Assembly (NCBI RefSeq): GCF_003711515.1
Contig: NW_021167084.1
Span: forward strand, 1,186,399 to 1,250,398
Reading direction: 5' to 3'
Origin: Sodiomyces alkalinus F11
Lineage: Eukaryota; Ascomycota; Sordariomycetes; Glomerellales; Plectosphaerellaceae
DNA: 64,000 nucleotides
How positions within the stretch are numbered: position 1 is the first letter of the stretch; every line of letters starts with the position of its first letter. Below are positions 34,126 to 44,208 of the stretch, in pieces. The translations under genes were made by a program, and so were the position numbers. Below the pieces are notes generated by a model. The model saw only the letters and a list, made by a program, of their open reading frames with translations, was not told where the DNA came from and did no database searches.

Positions 34126-34318
34126 TGTCAGATGCCCACAGCCTCCTTATCCGGGTGTGACATACCACATTGTGTCAGACGTGTGGAGTACCTCGTTCCT
34201 ATGTATCCACACTCATTTCCCCTAGATTTTCCCTATAGTTAGACATTCTCACAGAGTACCTTTTACTCTGCTTCAATGCACACACACATCTTTTGCGTAC
34301 CTTATTTATGTGCTGACA
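34126..34318 (+). repeat. 3' LTR of the copia-like element
   Basis: The 193-bp LTR begins TGTCAGATGCCCACAG and ends CTGACA, forming a perfect TGTCAG/CTGACA terminal inversion. The target duplication ATTGC follows directly. Confidence 0.88.
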
Positions 34319-34442
34319 ATTGCATTGTCACGTACCCCTTTACTATAGTACGCGGCTTTTGTACATATTCTACAAACCATAGTACCACTCATCCGGAGCT
34401 GGTTAATGGGCTGGATTCACGGGCTAGCTGGAGACGCGACTC

Positions 34443-34525
34443 CAAGGGGGGGAGGAGAAAGACGAAGGGAAGAAGAAAAAAAAGGAAAAGGAAAAGGAAA
34501 AGGGAAAGGAAAAAAAAAAAAACCC
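34443..34525. repeat. Purine-rich (GGAAAA)n tract
   Basis: An almost pure A/G stretch on the plus strand made of GGAGAAA and GGAAAA units ending in a run of A. It lies between the copia-like element and the 3' end of the mitochondrial uS2 gene. Confidence 0.8.
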
Positions 34526-34583
34526 CTCTTATACAATGGTTCTGATGATATACTATAGTACATCTCGTACATGGCCCAACACC

Positions 34584-35892
34584 CTACATTCCCACAATAT
34601 TCATCCGGTCCTCCTCGTTCATCTCGCCCATATTATCCAACAGCCTGTCTTCGGCAGTCCGTCCCTTCGCGTTCACCTCCGCCGTCGAATCCCGTGCCCA
34701 TTCTCCCTGCGCACGCAAAAAGCGGCGCACTTCGTTGTCAATGAAATTTTGCGTATCAGTCGGTGTCTCCCAGTGTACCACCCCGCTCTCGGCATCCGCC
34801 AGCCGTCTCTTCTTTCCAATCTGGCCAGCTCGGCCGAGGATTCCACCGATGAGCGCCGTAGATCGCAGACTGTGTTTTACGTTAAGATAACATGAGCCAA
34901 CTTTCTCCTAAGAAGAACAAAAGAACATACCTGTCATCGTTGGCCGGAATGGCAAGCGTCACGCACGACGGATCAACATCCGTATCGATGATGGCAACCG
35001 TAGGAATCGACACCAACGCGCACTCGTGCAGGAGCGTCTTGTTCTCCAGCGGGTTGAGGCACACCACCAGGTCGGGCGTAATGGGCCTGCGGTCCCGGAC
35101 ATGGGTCGCCAGCCCGGGCACCTCGCGGTCCACCTCGTTGACCATGCGCACCTCCCGGTCGCGCAGGATGACGTCCCGGTTCGTGATGGCCCCCGGCGTC
35201 CACTTGGTGAACAGGTGGCACCCGCCCCCGCGCGCCGCCGCCTGCGTCACCATCTCCATCTGGCCCTTGCGCGTGCCCACATACAGCACCAGCCCGCCCC
35301 GGTACGTCACCTCCTCCACCACGCGCGCCGCCCGCCGCAGGTGCGCCGCCGTCGCCTCCAGGCTGATCACGTGGATCCCGTGCCGCACCCCGTAGATGTA
35401 CCGCGCGTTGCCCGGGTTCCACCGCGACGTGTGGTGGCCCATGTGCGTCTGCGACGCCATCAGCAGCTCCAGCGTGATCTCTTCTGGCGCGGGCGGGTCC
35501 TTGACCAGGTCTTCCGGGTTGTAGGGCCGCGACACGTGCGACCCGAGCGAGGACGTCAGCTTCTGCAGCCGGCGGAAGTCCTTGAAGGCTTCGGCCCGGT
35601 TGTCCTTTTTGTGTTGTGAGAGCGTGGGGGTGCCGTTGGCTTGCTGGGGTATTTGGTTGAGCGCCGCCGCTGTCGTCACGGATTCAAGGGCTTCGGGCGT
35701 CAGGCCTGTCGTCGTTGTGTCTTGTGAGATGAACCGTGTGCATGGTCTGGGGAGGGCCGAGGCCAATGCCCTGGCGCCTGTTTTTACAGTCCACACGAGT
35801 CAGAATTGTTGGATGCGTCCCTGACGGATGTAAAAACATTAAAGAAGGGAATGGGACTTACCATGCCGGCGGGTTACACTCCGTATGATCAT
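34584..35892 (-). CDS. MRP4: Mitochondrial small-subunit ribosomal protein uS2m (Mrp4)
   Basis: Exons 35892-35862, 35777-34931 and 34869-34584 (minus) give 387 aa. The protein is a structural component of the mitochondrial small ribosomal subunit. The S2 fold is clear: ELLMASQTHMGHHTSRWNP, YIYGVRHGIHVISLEATAAH, GLVLYVGTRKGQ, TKWTPGAITNRD, PDLVVCLNPLENK and the conserved IPTVAIIDTDVDP followed by TLAIPANDD. The last exon continues with STALIGGILGRAGQIGKKR and an acidic tail. The first exon is only 31 nt and encodes MIIRSVTRRH, the start of a basic mitochondrial targeting peptide that continues with ALASALPRPCTRF. Introns are 84 and 61 nt with donors GTAAGT and GTATGT. The 3' end is 265 bp from the retroelement. 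Confidence 0.94.
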
Positions 35893-36983
35893 GGTGATCT
35901 CTTGTCTGGGTTGGTTTGCTGGGCTTGGGACATCGTTCGTCTTGTCCGTTGTTGGGGAACAATTTTTGGACATGCCGACGCAGGAACTAGAGTGGGTCCG
36001 TAGGTGGGTCCGTAGGTGGGTCCGAAGACGGGTAGGACATGTATAGTCACGTGACTACGTGGCTCATATGATTACCTGATCTTCACGATGGACATCTAGC
36101 TGAGGAGTTGGTCACGTCTACTGCTCTGGTGAAAGTCAATTCAACCTAAGGTACCTTACCTTACCTTATGGAATAATGCTTGTATAAATTCCAGCTACCT
36201 CAAAAGCAGTTGAACGAGAACCGGAAAGACTGCGTGTTCAAAACGCTGCAACAGCGGCAAAGCCGGACCCTGCGTATGTCTCGTTGACCCGTATTGCGAA
36301 CGATCTCTCTAGCTTGCTGTGAGGCTTTCCTTCCTTGTTTTATTAGCTGGGCTACTCATTGGGGTGCGGTGCTGCCTTATTTGCGTGCCTACCGGCCTTG
36401 TCCGCGTGGTTCCAGCTGCCTCCCACCGCAGCAATGCCCCCTTCAGTTGAAGCGTCACGTGCCAAACCATCACTGGTCCTTCCCTACCTCACTCACCTGC
36501 CTCACGTCCAAACATTCTGATAAATTACCTCCCCGAGTCGGCCCATCTTAAACAGTTTCCGTTTCCAATATCTTCTGTTCTTCTCAGAGCAACTCAACTG
36601 CATTGCAAACGACACGAAAGAAACATTAACACTCCATGTCCATGCTCAATAGAGGGCGACAGAGGCAGCAAACACTGCCGGCAGCCTTGAGGCCCTGCAG
36701 ATTGTGATTGGGGGATCTCAAGAAAACAAACACCCCGTTCGCTCCAGGTCAGCGTACCCAGCATCACCAACGCTGCGGGAGGCCCCCCAAGCGAGTCCCT
36801 AGAAAACCGAGGGCTCTCCCCAGATTGCGCAGCCATCAACTTCACCTCCCCCCCCCCCCCCGGGTCCCGATCTTCAACCCGCTCGTCTGCTTAAACCCTC
36901 GAACTGACGTGTTCATCCCTTCGTTCTGAAATCTCGACGTTCGCTCAACACGCCATCGGATCACATCAAACGGCCTGGCTATC
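35893..36983. other. Divergent promoter region of MRP4 and the TPR-SET gene
   Basis: About 1.1 kb separates the two starts. It contains three copies of GTGGGTCCGTA-like sequence near 35993-36025, a TACCTTA cluster at 36148-36168, and a C-rich homopolymer near 36848-36861. No coding region is supported. Confidence 0.5.
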
Positions 36984-39357
36984 ATGGACACCCAGGACAT
37001 ATCAAACGAGAGCCAATTCCTTGCTCACCTGCGCCAAGTAGAGCGGCGCCAGAAAGAGGCACTTCGTATGAAGGGCCAACTGGTGCGAGATCACCCTCCT
37101 GCTGAAAAACTGATCTCAAAGCACATGATGAGTTCGCTCATGTCTTCCATGGCCTCGTCGTCTCTCCGAAACAACTACACCATGGCCTTATCCCAGCTGC
37201 CGCCTGCCTATCCGCCTTGCATTCGCCCTGTCAGCGAGCTGGAGCCGATGGCCATATCCGATATGAGGCTGGAGACGCACCATCGGGGAAAGATGATCCT
37301 GATTCGTGTCCGAACGCCGCCGAATCGCATCACGGCTGTCATGACAATTGTGGAAGATGAAGAGGGCACTGCTGTAGTGCTCCAGCTGTACCACCAGCCG
37401 GACGAGTCGATGGTCCCCGCGGAGGAAGTTCTGCAGCCCGACGACGTGTTTATTCTCAAGGAGCCGTTCTTCAAACGCGCCACCGATGGGTCCTACTCGC
37501 TGAGGGTTGACCATCCTGGCGACATTGTTCGGCTTGAGAGCAACGATGAACGGATTCCTTCGAAATGGAGGTCCCGGCCTCTGATGCATGGGCAGACGAG
37601 CAAGCACATTCGATTGCAGGGGAACGAAGCAACACGGAGGGAGCAGTGGGCCGTCGCGGAGCGCTTGTGAGTACTCGGCTTTGCCGCTTGAGAGTTGCGA
37701 ACGAGTGATCCGAGCACATGGCCATTGTGAGGCTGACTCTCGCAGGTACACTGCTGCCATCCAGACCGCTTCAACTACGGAAGAGATCCAACTAGCTCAT
37801 CTGAACCGCTCTCTGGCCAATCTCAGACTGGGACGTCCCGAGCTTGCCTTGTCCGATGCGAAGAAGGCCAGCGACACAGACTCGCCGTCTGAGAAAGGCC
37901 TTTTCCGCCAGGCACGCGCCCTCTATGAGCTGAGAGATTTCAAGCAGAGTCTTGGCGCACTTCAAAGGCTTCTGGCATGCCACCCCGAGAACCAGGCGGC
38001 GAAGATCGAGCTCGGTCGGACCCAAGCTCGGCTCCTCGAGCAAGAGACCGGCGAGTACGACTTCCGCAACATGTACAAGCAGGCGCAGCAGACTCCTCCC
38101 GCCATCGACTGCGCAACGTTCTCGCGTCTCGTCGAGATACGCACATCGCCTGGGCGTGGATTCGGCCTGTTCACCACCGCTGCAGTGTCAGCTGGTCAGC
38201 TCCTGCTCTGCGAAAAGGCTTTCGAGTACACTCACGTTGATGAAGACGGTCCCCGAAGGACAGCCATGCTGATGGATATGTCCACCAAGAAAGGTTCCAT
38301 GGGTGGACAGGCTGGCCTCCTCACTCAACTCGTGCAGAAGCTACATCATAGCCGTACTGCCTTGGCGCAGTACACCGAGCTCTACCATGGCAACTACGCT
38401 GCACCTCCTGTCTCGGAGATGGATGGATTCCCGGTGGTCGACTCGTAAGTATTTGATGGCGTCGATGCTCTTCTCTGAGAGAGAATTTGGGCTAATGGTT
38501 CAACCAGATTTCTGGTGCAGACGGTTAGTTGGCTCAACTCTTTCGGGTCCCCGAGAACCTCTCGCGAGTCGTTCTTGGCCAGAAACTCGGAGGATACTAC
38601 GTCAAAGCAGTCCGTCCAAGCCAAGTTCGCCACCTGTGGGATCTGGCTGCTGGCGTCTCGCATCAACCACTCTTGCTTGGGGAACTGCAGGCGTTCCTTT
38701 ATCGGCGACATGCAGATTGTTCGGGCGGCCAGCGATCTCCCTGCTGGCACGGAGCTTCTCTTCTCATACCGAAGCCCCGAGGTCCTGGAGTCTTACGACG
38801 ATGTCCAGAAGGGTCTCAGCGCTTGGGGATTTCGCTGCAGCTGCGCCCTGTGCCTCAGCAGGAAGGACACTTCCAAATCTGCTCTCAACAATCGCAGAAA
38901 CTTGCTCGAGACCCTCAAGAACATGCCGGACGGCATTGAATCCAATCCTGCCAAGGCCGAAAGGCTGCTCGGGCAGATGGAGAAGACGTACCCATCTGCA
39001 TGGCCAGAGGTACCGCGGCTGGAGATGCGTGATGCGTACATCGCGCTGGGGTTCGCGTTGCTGGCCAAGGGAAAGCCGGCAGAAGCCATCAAGATGGTTG
39101 TGCGTGGCCTAGAATGCCTCGGCTTCAAGATTGCGGCCACAACCCTGACCAGCAATGGAGAGCCGCCCGGACTCGTGGTCGTGAGATGGGGAAAGTGCGA
39201 GGATTGGACGCCGTTTGCGTTCCTCCAGCTGTACCTTGCGTATGCGAAGCTGGCGCCTGACGTCTGTGCGGCGGCGAAACGCTGCGCCGGCATTGCGTAC
39301 CGTATCGTCGTTGGCGAGGATGAGACCTTGTGTGAGACGTTTCCAGATCTCTTGTAA
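36984..39357 (+). CDS. TPR and SET domain protein (putative lysine methyltransferase)
   Basis: Exons 36984-37666, 37746-38444 and 38508-39357 give 743 aa. Introns of 79 and 63 nt have donors GTGAGT and GTAAGT and branch sites CTGAC and CTAAT. The N-terminal 220 residues are an unassigned folded-looking region with a HRGKMILIRVRTPPNR strand pair. Residues about 220-340 form TPR helices (LAHLNRSLANLRLGRPELAL, KGLFRQARALYEL, KQSLGALQRLLACHP). A split SET domain starts near 372 (IRTSPGRGFGLFTTAAVSAG) and closes with the cofactor signature RINHSCLGNC and GTELLFSYR, then a Cys-rich post-SET segment (FRCSCALC). A second helical repeat region ends the protein. This is the SMYD-like SET/TPR arrangement in fungi. 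Methyltransferase activity and any target are inferred. Confidence 0.88.
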
Positions 39358-40022
39358 GTCCATATCGTCAAGTGACGGCCGTCGCGCGGAAGCTGGGGTG
39401 ACGTTGGGGGGTTTCGCACCCTGAACTTCACACGGGGCGATGAGGAGTGTCATGGAAATCTCATGGAAGGACGACATTCCTTGTTTCGGAAAGCCAGTCT
39501 GATGTAGTAGGTAAGCGTTCGTGCTAGGTTCGCGAAGAATCGTATCGTCCTACTCCATACAGTTGTCATGGTCATCTCCATACCCAGAAGCAATCGAGTC
39601 TGTCTCGCGCCCGCATTGACGCTTGGTAATAAGCGAAGAGCAACTGGCGACATTGTCAGCTCGCGTTCCGAATAATCCCCGGGAGAGGGGAAGAAGGCCT
39701 GGCTTGCTGAATCGTTGGGATACTATTTATCCGTCGTGTGTTCGGGGCATCAGGCGCATTGGTCGATCTGGCAACCCGTATTTTCAGAGATAACACCATG
39801 AGCCCAGATTTACCTACATCTTGAGAAATGCAGTGTATTACGTGCAGTATGGGGGGTACTAAAGGATCTAACAAAGCAAACATGCTATTACATAGTATGT
39901 ACAAGTTTCCCTGTGCGCCTCTCATTATCTCATGATGAGCCCCGGCTCCGGTGGCAGGCGCGAAATTAGATGCGAACAGACGAGGCCATCTCTCTCTCTC
40001 TCTTCCCCTGCTCTAACCCTGT
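39358..40022. other. Intergenic between convergent genes
   Basis: Shared downstream region of the TPR-SET gene and the CBS/PB1 gene. A GTAAGT directly overlaps the SET-gene stop, but I see no plausible continuing exon. No coding region is supported. Confidence 0.5.
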
Positions 40023-42489
40023 TTACCTGCTGGTGAGCCGGGAGATGGTGAAGACGCCGACAATGACCACAGCCAGCGTCACAATGGCACCGGGGAGGAG
40101 CAGCTCGTTGGGAACACCTGCAATGACCTGTTCCTGTTCGGGAGACACCGTCCGGGCATGACGAGACCGCCGTAGGAGGGTCTGCTGGTTGTTGTCGTGG
40201 ACCTCCTCGTCTTCGTCTTCGTCGTCCTCCTCCTCCTCGTCGTCGTCGTCATCGACCGCCCTCCGGCGCTCCCTAAGACCCGAAGTGGTCGAGGCAGGGG
40301 TGGGCTCCACCACAGCAACGGGGGCAGGCGCCTCGGGAGGCTTCTCCGGGTCGTGCACGAACAGGTCGACCTTGTCACGGCGGCGCTGGCGGGCGAGGAG
40401 GATCGACTCGAGGAGGTCATTATCCGTCGTGATGGAGACCGAATCGCCCTCGTCGTCCAGGTAGCTGAGGGCGAAGCCACCGCTGATCTTCCCTTCCTCG
40501 GCGGTGGGGGGGCCGCCGATGGCATCGGCTTCGCTTCCGAGCTTGGCGATGACGTTGGCCACCATGGCGCCGACGCCCTGCGAGGCGATGACCTGCAGGC
40601 GGTGCACGCGGCCCGAGGGGGCCTTGAACTTGAAGGGGAAGGGGAGCTCGGCCGGCGACTGGGCGGTGCTGCCACCACCACCACCACCACCGGGAGCGAG
40701 CTCCGAAGGGGGCGGAGACTCGGCGCCCGTGTGGGAGGCCGAGTCGCCGGGGGCCACGCTATCCCCTAGCCGTTCCCGGGTGAGGTCGGGGGACATGAGG
40801 CGCGAGCCCAGGTTGGTGTGCTGTTGGCTGCCCTCGCCGGACATGATGGATTCGGTCTCGTGGTCGAGAGACAGCCAGAACTTGTTCCAGGCGGGACCTT
40901 CGTTATCGCCGGTCGACATGGTGTTGATCTGCTCCAGAGTGGCGTAGGTGAGCTTCAGGACGTCGACCATGCCCACGATTTCGCCGCCGTCGTTCATGAC
41001 GGGAAGGTTGAGGTAGTGACCGTCTATACCGTACGTTTGTGTCAGCAGCGTCATAAAAGAAGGGGGAAGAGGACAAAGAAACATATCCGGAAAAGCCTAC
41101 GAATAATAGCGAAAGGCAGCAAAAAGAAGAAGAAAAAAAGAGAAAAAACGGAGGAAAAAGGAGAAAAAAAAGGAACAAGAAAAAAAGGTCCAGCATTGAC
41201 CAACTTACCATGCATCTTGCGGAGAGCGGCCTGGATGCTCATGTCCATGGGAGCAAAGTCGGGGTGAGGCGTCATGACACGCACAACACTGCAAGTGGCG
41301 GGGTCGAGACCAACGGCGATGACGCGCAAGACGACGTCCTTGCTGGTGAAGATGCCGGTGATGGCGCCCTGGTCCTGGACGAGAACGGCGGTGGTGTGGT
41401 TCTCCTTCATGAGCTGGGCGGCGTCCTTGACCGAGGTGCGCACGCTGACGGTGGTGGGCGGGGTGCCGCTGAGGACGGACTCGAGGGTGGGGCCCGACAT
41501 CTTGGTGCGCAGGGCCTCGACGTACTGGATGATCTGCTGGGGCTGGCTGGTGCCGAGCTCGGACTGCACGCCCTCGAGGGCATCATACAGCCGGCGGGAG
41601 GACGAGTAGGCACGCTCCAGCTTCTCCATGGCATCGTAGAAGCACTTTGTGATGTCGAGGATGCCGGTGATGTCTTGGTTCTCGTCCATGACGGGGAGGT
41701 GGCGGAAGCCCTTGCGGACCATGAGGTCGAGGGCGTCGGTGGCGCTCGTGTCGGTGCGGGCGCAGAGCGGGTTCTTGGTCATGATGTCGGCGATGGTAAT
41801 GCTGCTCGGCTTCAGACCGGCGCCCACGACGCGGAAGGCCAGGTCCTTGGCGGTGAAGATGCCGGAGATGCGGTCGTCATCGTCGGTAACGAGGACGCAG
41901 TCTTCCCGCTTGGCGGCCATGAGCTGGGCGGCTTCGGACACGGTGGTGGAGGGCTTGATCTGTAGGGCCGGGCTCGGCTTCAGGGCGAGGACGGTACCGG
42001 GAGGAGCCTTGCGAGAGTGGCGGGCGCGACCGCTAAGGTGCTTCTTCTTGGAGAGGTCGTTTTCCATCTTGCGGCGGATGGCCTGGGAGGCAGGTGCGGG
42101 TTAGTATGATAGTGTCGGATGGGTGTATTGGAAGTAGAAAGAAGGCAGCATAATAATGGTCAATGGAAGAAAGGAAAAAGAAGAGAAAAAAGATTTTAAA
42201 AAAATAAAAATAAAAAAGGCAATCATTGTTGCCTACGCGTGACAATGTACGGCATCGGAGAACCTCAGCCAAGGCAGAAAGACACGATATCACATACCTC
42301 ATCTCTCTTGTTCTGCTTCTGGCGGCTCACACTGACGGAAGAGCCAGCAGCACCAGAAGCAACATCGCTCGGGGCGGCATGAGCGTCAGGGACGGGACGA
42401 GGGATGTTGGAACCGGAGGGGCTGTTCGCAAAAGGAATACCGCCACGGCTTGGAGCCCGGTTGGGCGTTCCTCTCATTGTGCCCGACAT
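40023..42489 (-). CDS. Four-CBS, PB1 and transmembrane protein (Mug70-like)
   Basis: Exons 42489-42298, 42082-41209 and 41023-40023 (minus) give 688 aa. After a basic Ser/Pro-rich N-terminus there are two CBS pairs. The first is about 95-215 (TTVSEAAQLMAAKREDCVLV, ISGIFTAKDLAFRVV, DIMTKNPLCA, FRHLPVMDENQDITGILDI). The second is about 260-390 (VSVRTSVKDAAQLMKENHTT, ITGIFTSKDVVLRVI, VMTPHPDF, GHYLNLPVMND). A PB1 domain follows at about 490-590 (FKFKAPSGRVHRLQV ... FALSYLDDEGDSVSITTDND), then an acidic Asp/Glu run and one C-terminal membrane helix near the end (LLPGAIVTLAVVIVGVFTI). This matches fungal CBS/PB1 proteins such as S. pombe Mug70. CBS pairs bind adenine nucleotides, so nucleotide sensing on a tail-anchored scaffold is a reasonable inference. 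Introns are 215 and 185 nt. Confidence 0.9.
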
Positions 42490-43087
42490 TGCATAGGATC
42501 CCAAAGGGGGATTACTGCTGACAGGCGTCGTTGGAAAAAGGAGTAGCTGTAGCTGTTGGGAAGGAAAAGTGAATGGGTGATGTTTTGGTCTGCTGCAGGC
42601 CACGGGATAAAGCTAAGAAGGGCAAGACAGAAAGAAAGGGAAGACAAGGACATGCAATCTAGCCAATGATGAAGCAATCCGCGTCCCGTGTCTTGGAGAC
42701 GTTGGTGTTGAGGGGACTGCGAATCACCAAGAGACGGGAACTCGGAGGTTTGTTCGGGACAGTGTGGTTTTGGTAAGAGAGGTACGGATAAATTATTTGG
42801 GTATAATTTCCTTTTGTCGCTGTCTTGTTTGTTGTCGAGGTGATGCACAGACCACCTTTTGTCGGCATGTTAGCCGAGTATGGAGGGAGGAGGGACCCAT
42901 ATTTTTGTTCCCTTCTTTCCTGAACCTCCCGACCCCTGGTTCGTAAGGTACCTAATAAGGTAGGTACCTAATTACTCTGTAATTAATACCTTACCTTAGG
43001 TAAGGTACTCCGGACTCCAGCCGATATGACTAATCTTTAGTGCTTCGTCCTCCTTGCTCACCTTCGCGATGACTTCAACCTTTAAAT

Positions 43088-43129
<42 letters not shown>

Positions 43130-44208
43130 CCAGACAACTTCCATTGGCAATTACCGAGACCAAATTCCATCTTCACTGATTTCCAATTACACCCGTCAAT
43201 TGAGGTGTCGACGTTGGTTCCTAGTTTGGTCCTATGGACTGATCTGACATTGGCCCCAATCTCGACCGTGGGCCAGATATCTGTCGATTCCCCGTTCATG
43301 GCACAATGGGGCTGTTGCACGACATGCAATCCATTCTCCAACCGTCAAACTGACTCGACAGGCATTGATGGCCCATAGATGTTACGGCCATGGCGATTGG
43401 GAGCCCGCTCTCTTCGAGGATTTACAGTACTTGACCCCAGGCTGTGACTGCAACACGACGATGCATGCAGCCGAAGGAGGGTTTAACAGATGTCCGCAGC
43501 TTCCCATCTATCTCAGGCACGCAAAGGAAAAAGCGATACGAGTATACGAGTCACAGATGAAAGAAACCGACGCATATAATGTCCACCACCCTGTGTATTG
43601 GTCCCATTACCCTATAGTCGTACACACACCACACCGCCATTCTCTAAGCAGAAGCCGGGACACGCGAGAAAAGAAAACGATGCCAGACACCAAACCGAAC
43701 CGGAGACCCCCAAGTTATAAAGCCCAGATGTTCTTAGTACATTTGCCGTCGCACAACGTTGGCCGTGACGCCCTCCCCTATGAACAAGCAGGAAGCAGAC
43801 AGCACTGGAAATTGCGAGAGAAGGGCATAAACGTCGTGAAAATACAAGGGCAAGCCGGGAGTTCCAGTTGACCGCTGACCGGGGAGCAGAACCAATCCAT
43901 TGTCTATACCGTTTTTCCGTCCGTTCGTCTGTTGTGTCGTCCCGTCCGTCGTCCGTCGTCCGTCGATGCGCTCTGCCGGCACCTTGTCGAAGGGACCGAG
44001 AATCGATGCCCAAGGCAAAATACCACGACAATAAGATTAAGCGGCTCGGAACAAGAACGAGAACGAGAACGAGAATGAGAATCCATCCCCTTACCCAACG
44101 CCACTTAATGACAACGCCGTTTTGTTTTTTCTGTCTCTTGGTTTGATTTTTCTGAAATCCACAACGTTGCAGAACTGTGATGGACCGTGGAAAACTCATG
44201 TAGGCAGG
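42490..44208. other. Intergenic, promoter side of the CBS/PB1 gene
   Basis: About 1.7 kb with no supported gene. It holds a strong TACCTTA/TAAGGTA palindrome cluster (42946-43010) and a CA microsatellite (43089-43129). A 168-codon frame at 43365-43871 has no domain or codon bias and is probably not a gene. Confidence 0.5.
43089..43129. repeat. (CA)20 microsatellite
   Basis: About twenty uninterrupted CA units, a useful polymorphic marker candidate. It lies in non-coding sequence upstream of the CBS/PB1 gene. Confidence 0.97.

Larger units (their letters stand above)
31422..34318 (+). mobile_element. Non-autonomous copia-like LTR element, not RIP-mutated
   Basis: The element runs from the LTR at 31422-31622 to the LTR at 34126-34318 and is flanked by a perfect 5-bp duplication ATTGC (31417-31421 and 34319-34323). 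LTRs begin TGTYAG and end CTGACA. Inside are a Gag-like open frame and a protease-containing frame, but no integrase or reverse transcriptase before the assembly gap at 33941. After the gap there is a second, partial LTR ending at 34086, then an internal segment, an 18-G tract and the final LTR. Base composition is normal, so RIP has not acted. LTR1 and the last LTR are visibly diverged, so the insertion is not recent. Pol may be truly absent or lost in the gap. Confidence 0.85.

Noticed and set aside
43365..43871. 168-codon plus-strand frame next to the CA repeat
   Set aside because: Sequence is composition-like and lacks any motif; it probably belongs to promoter or untranslated DNA.
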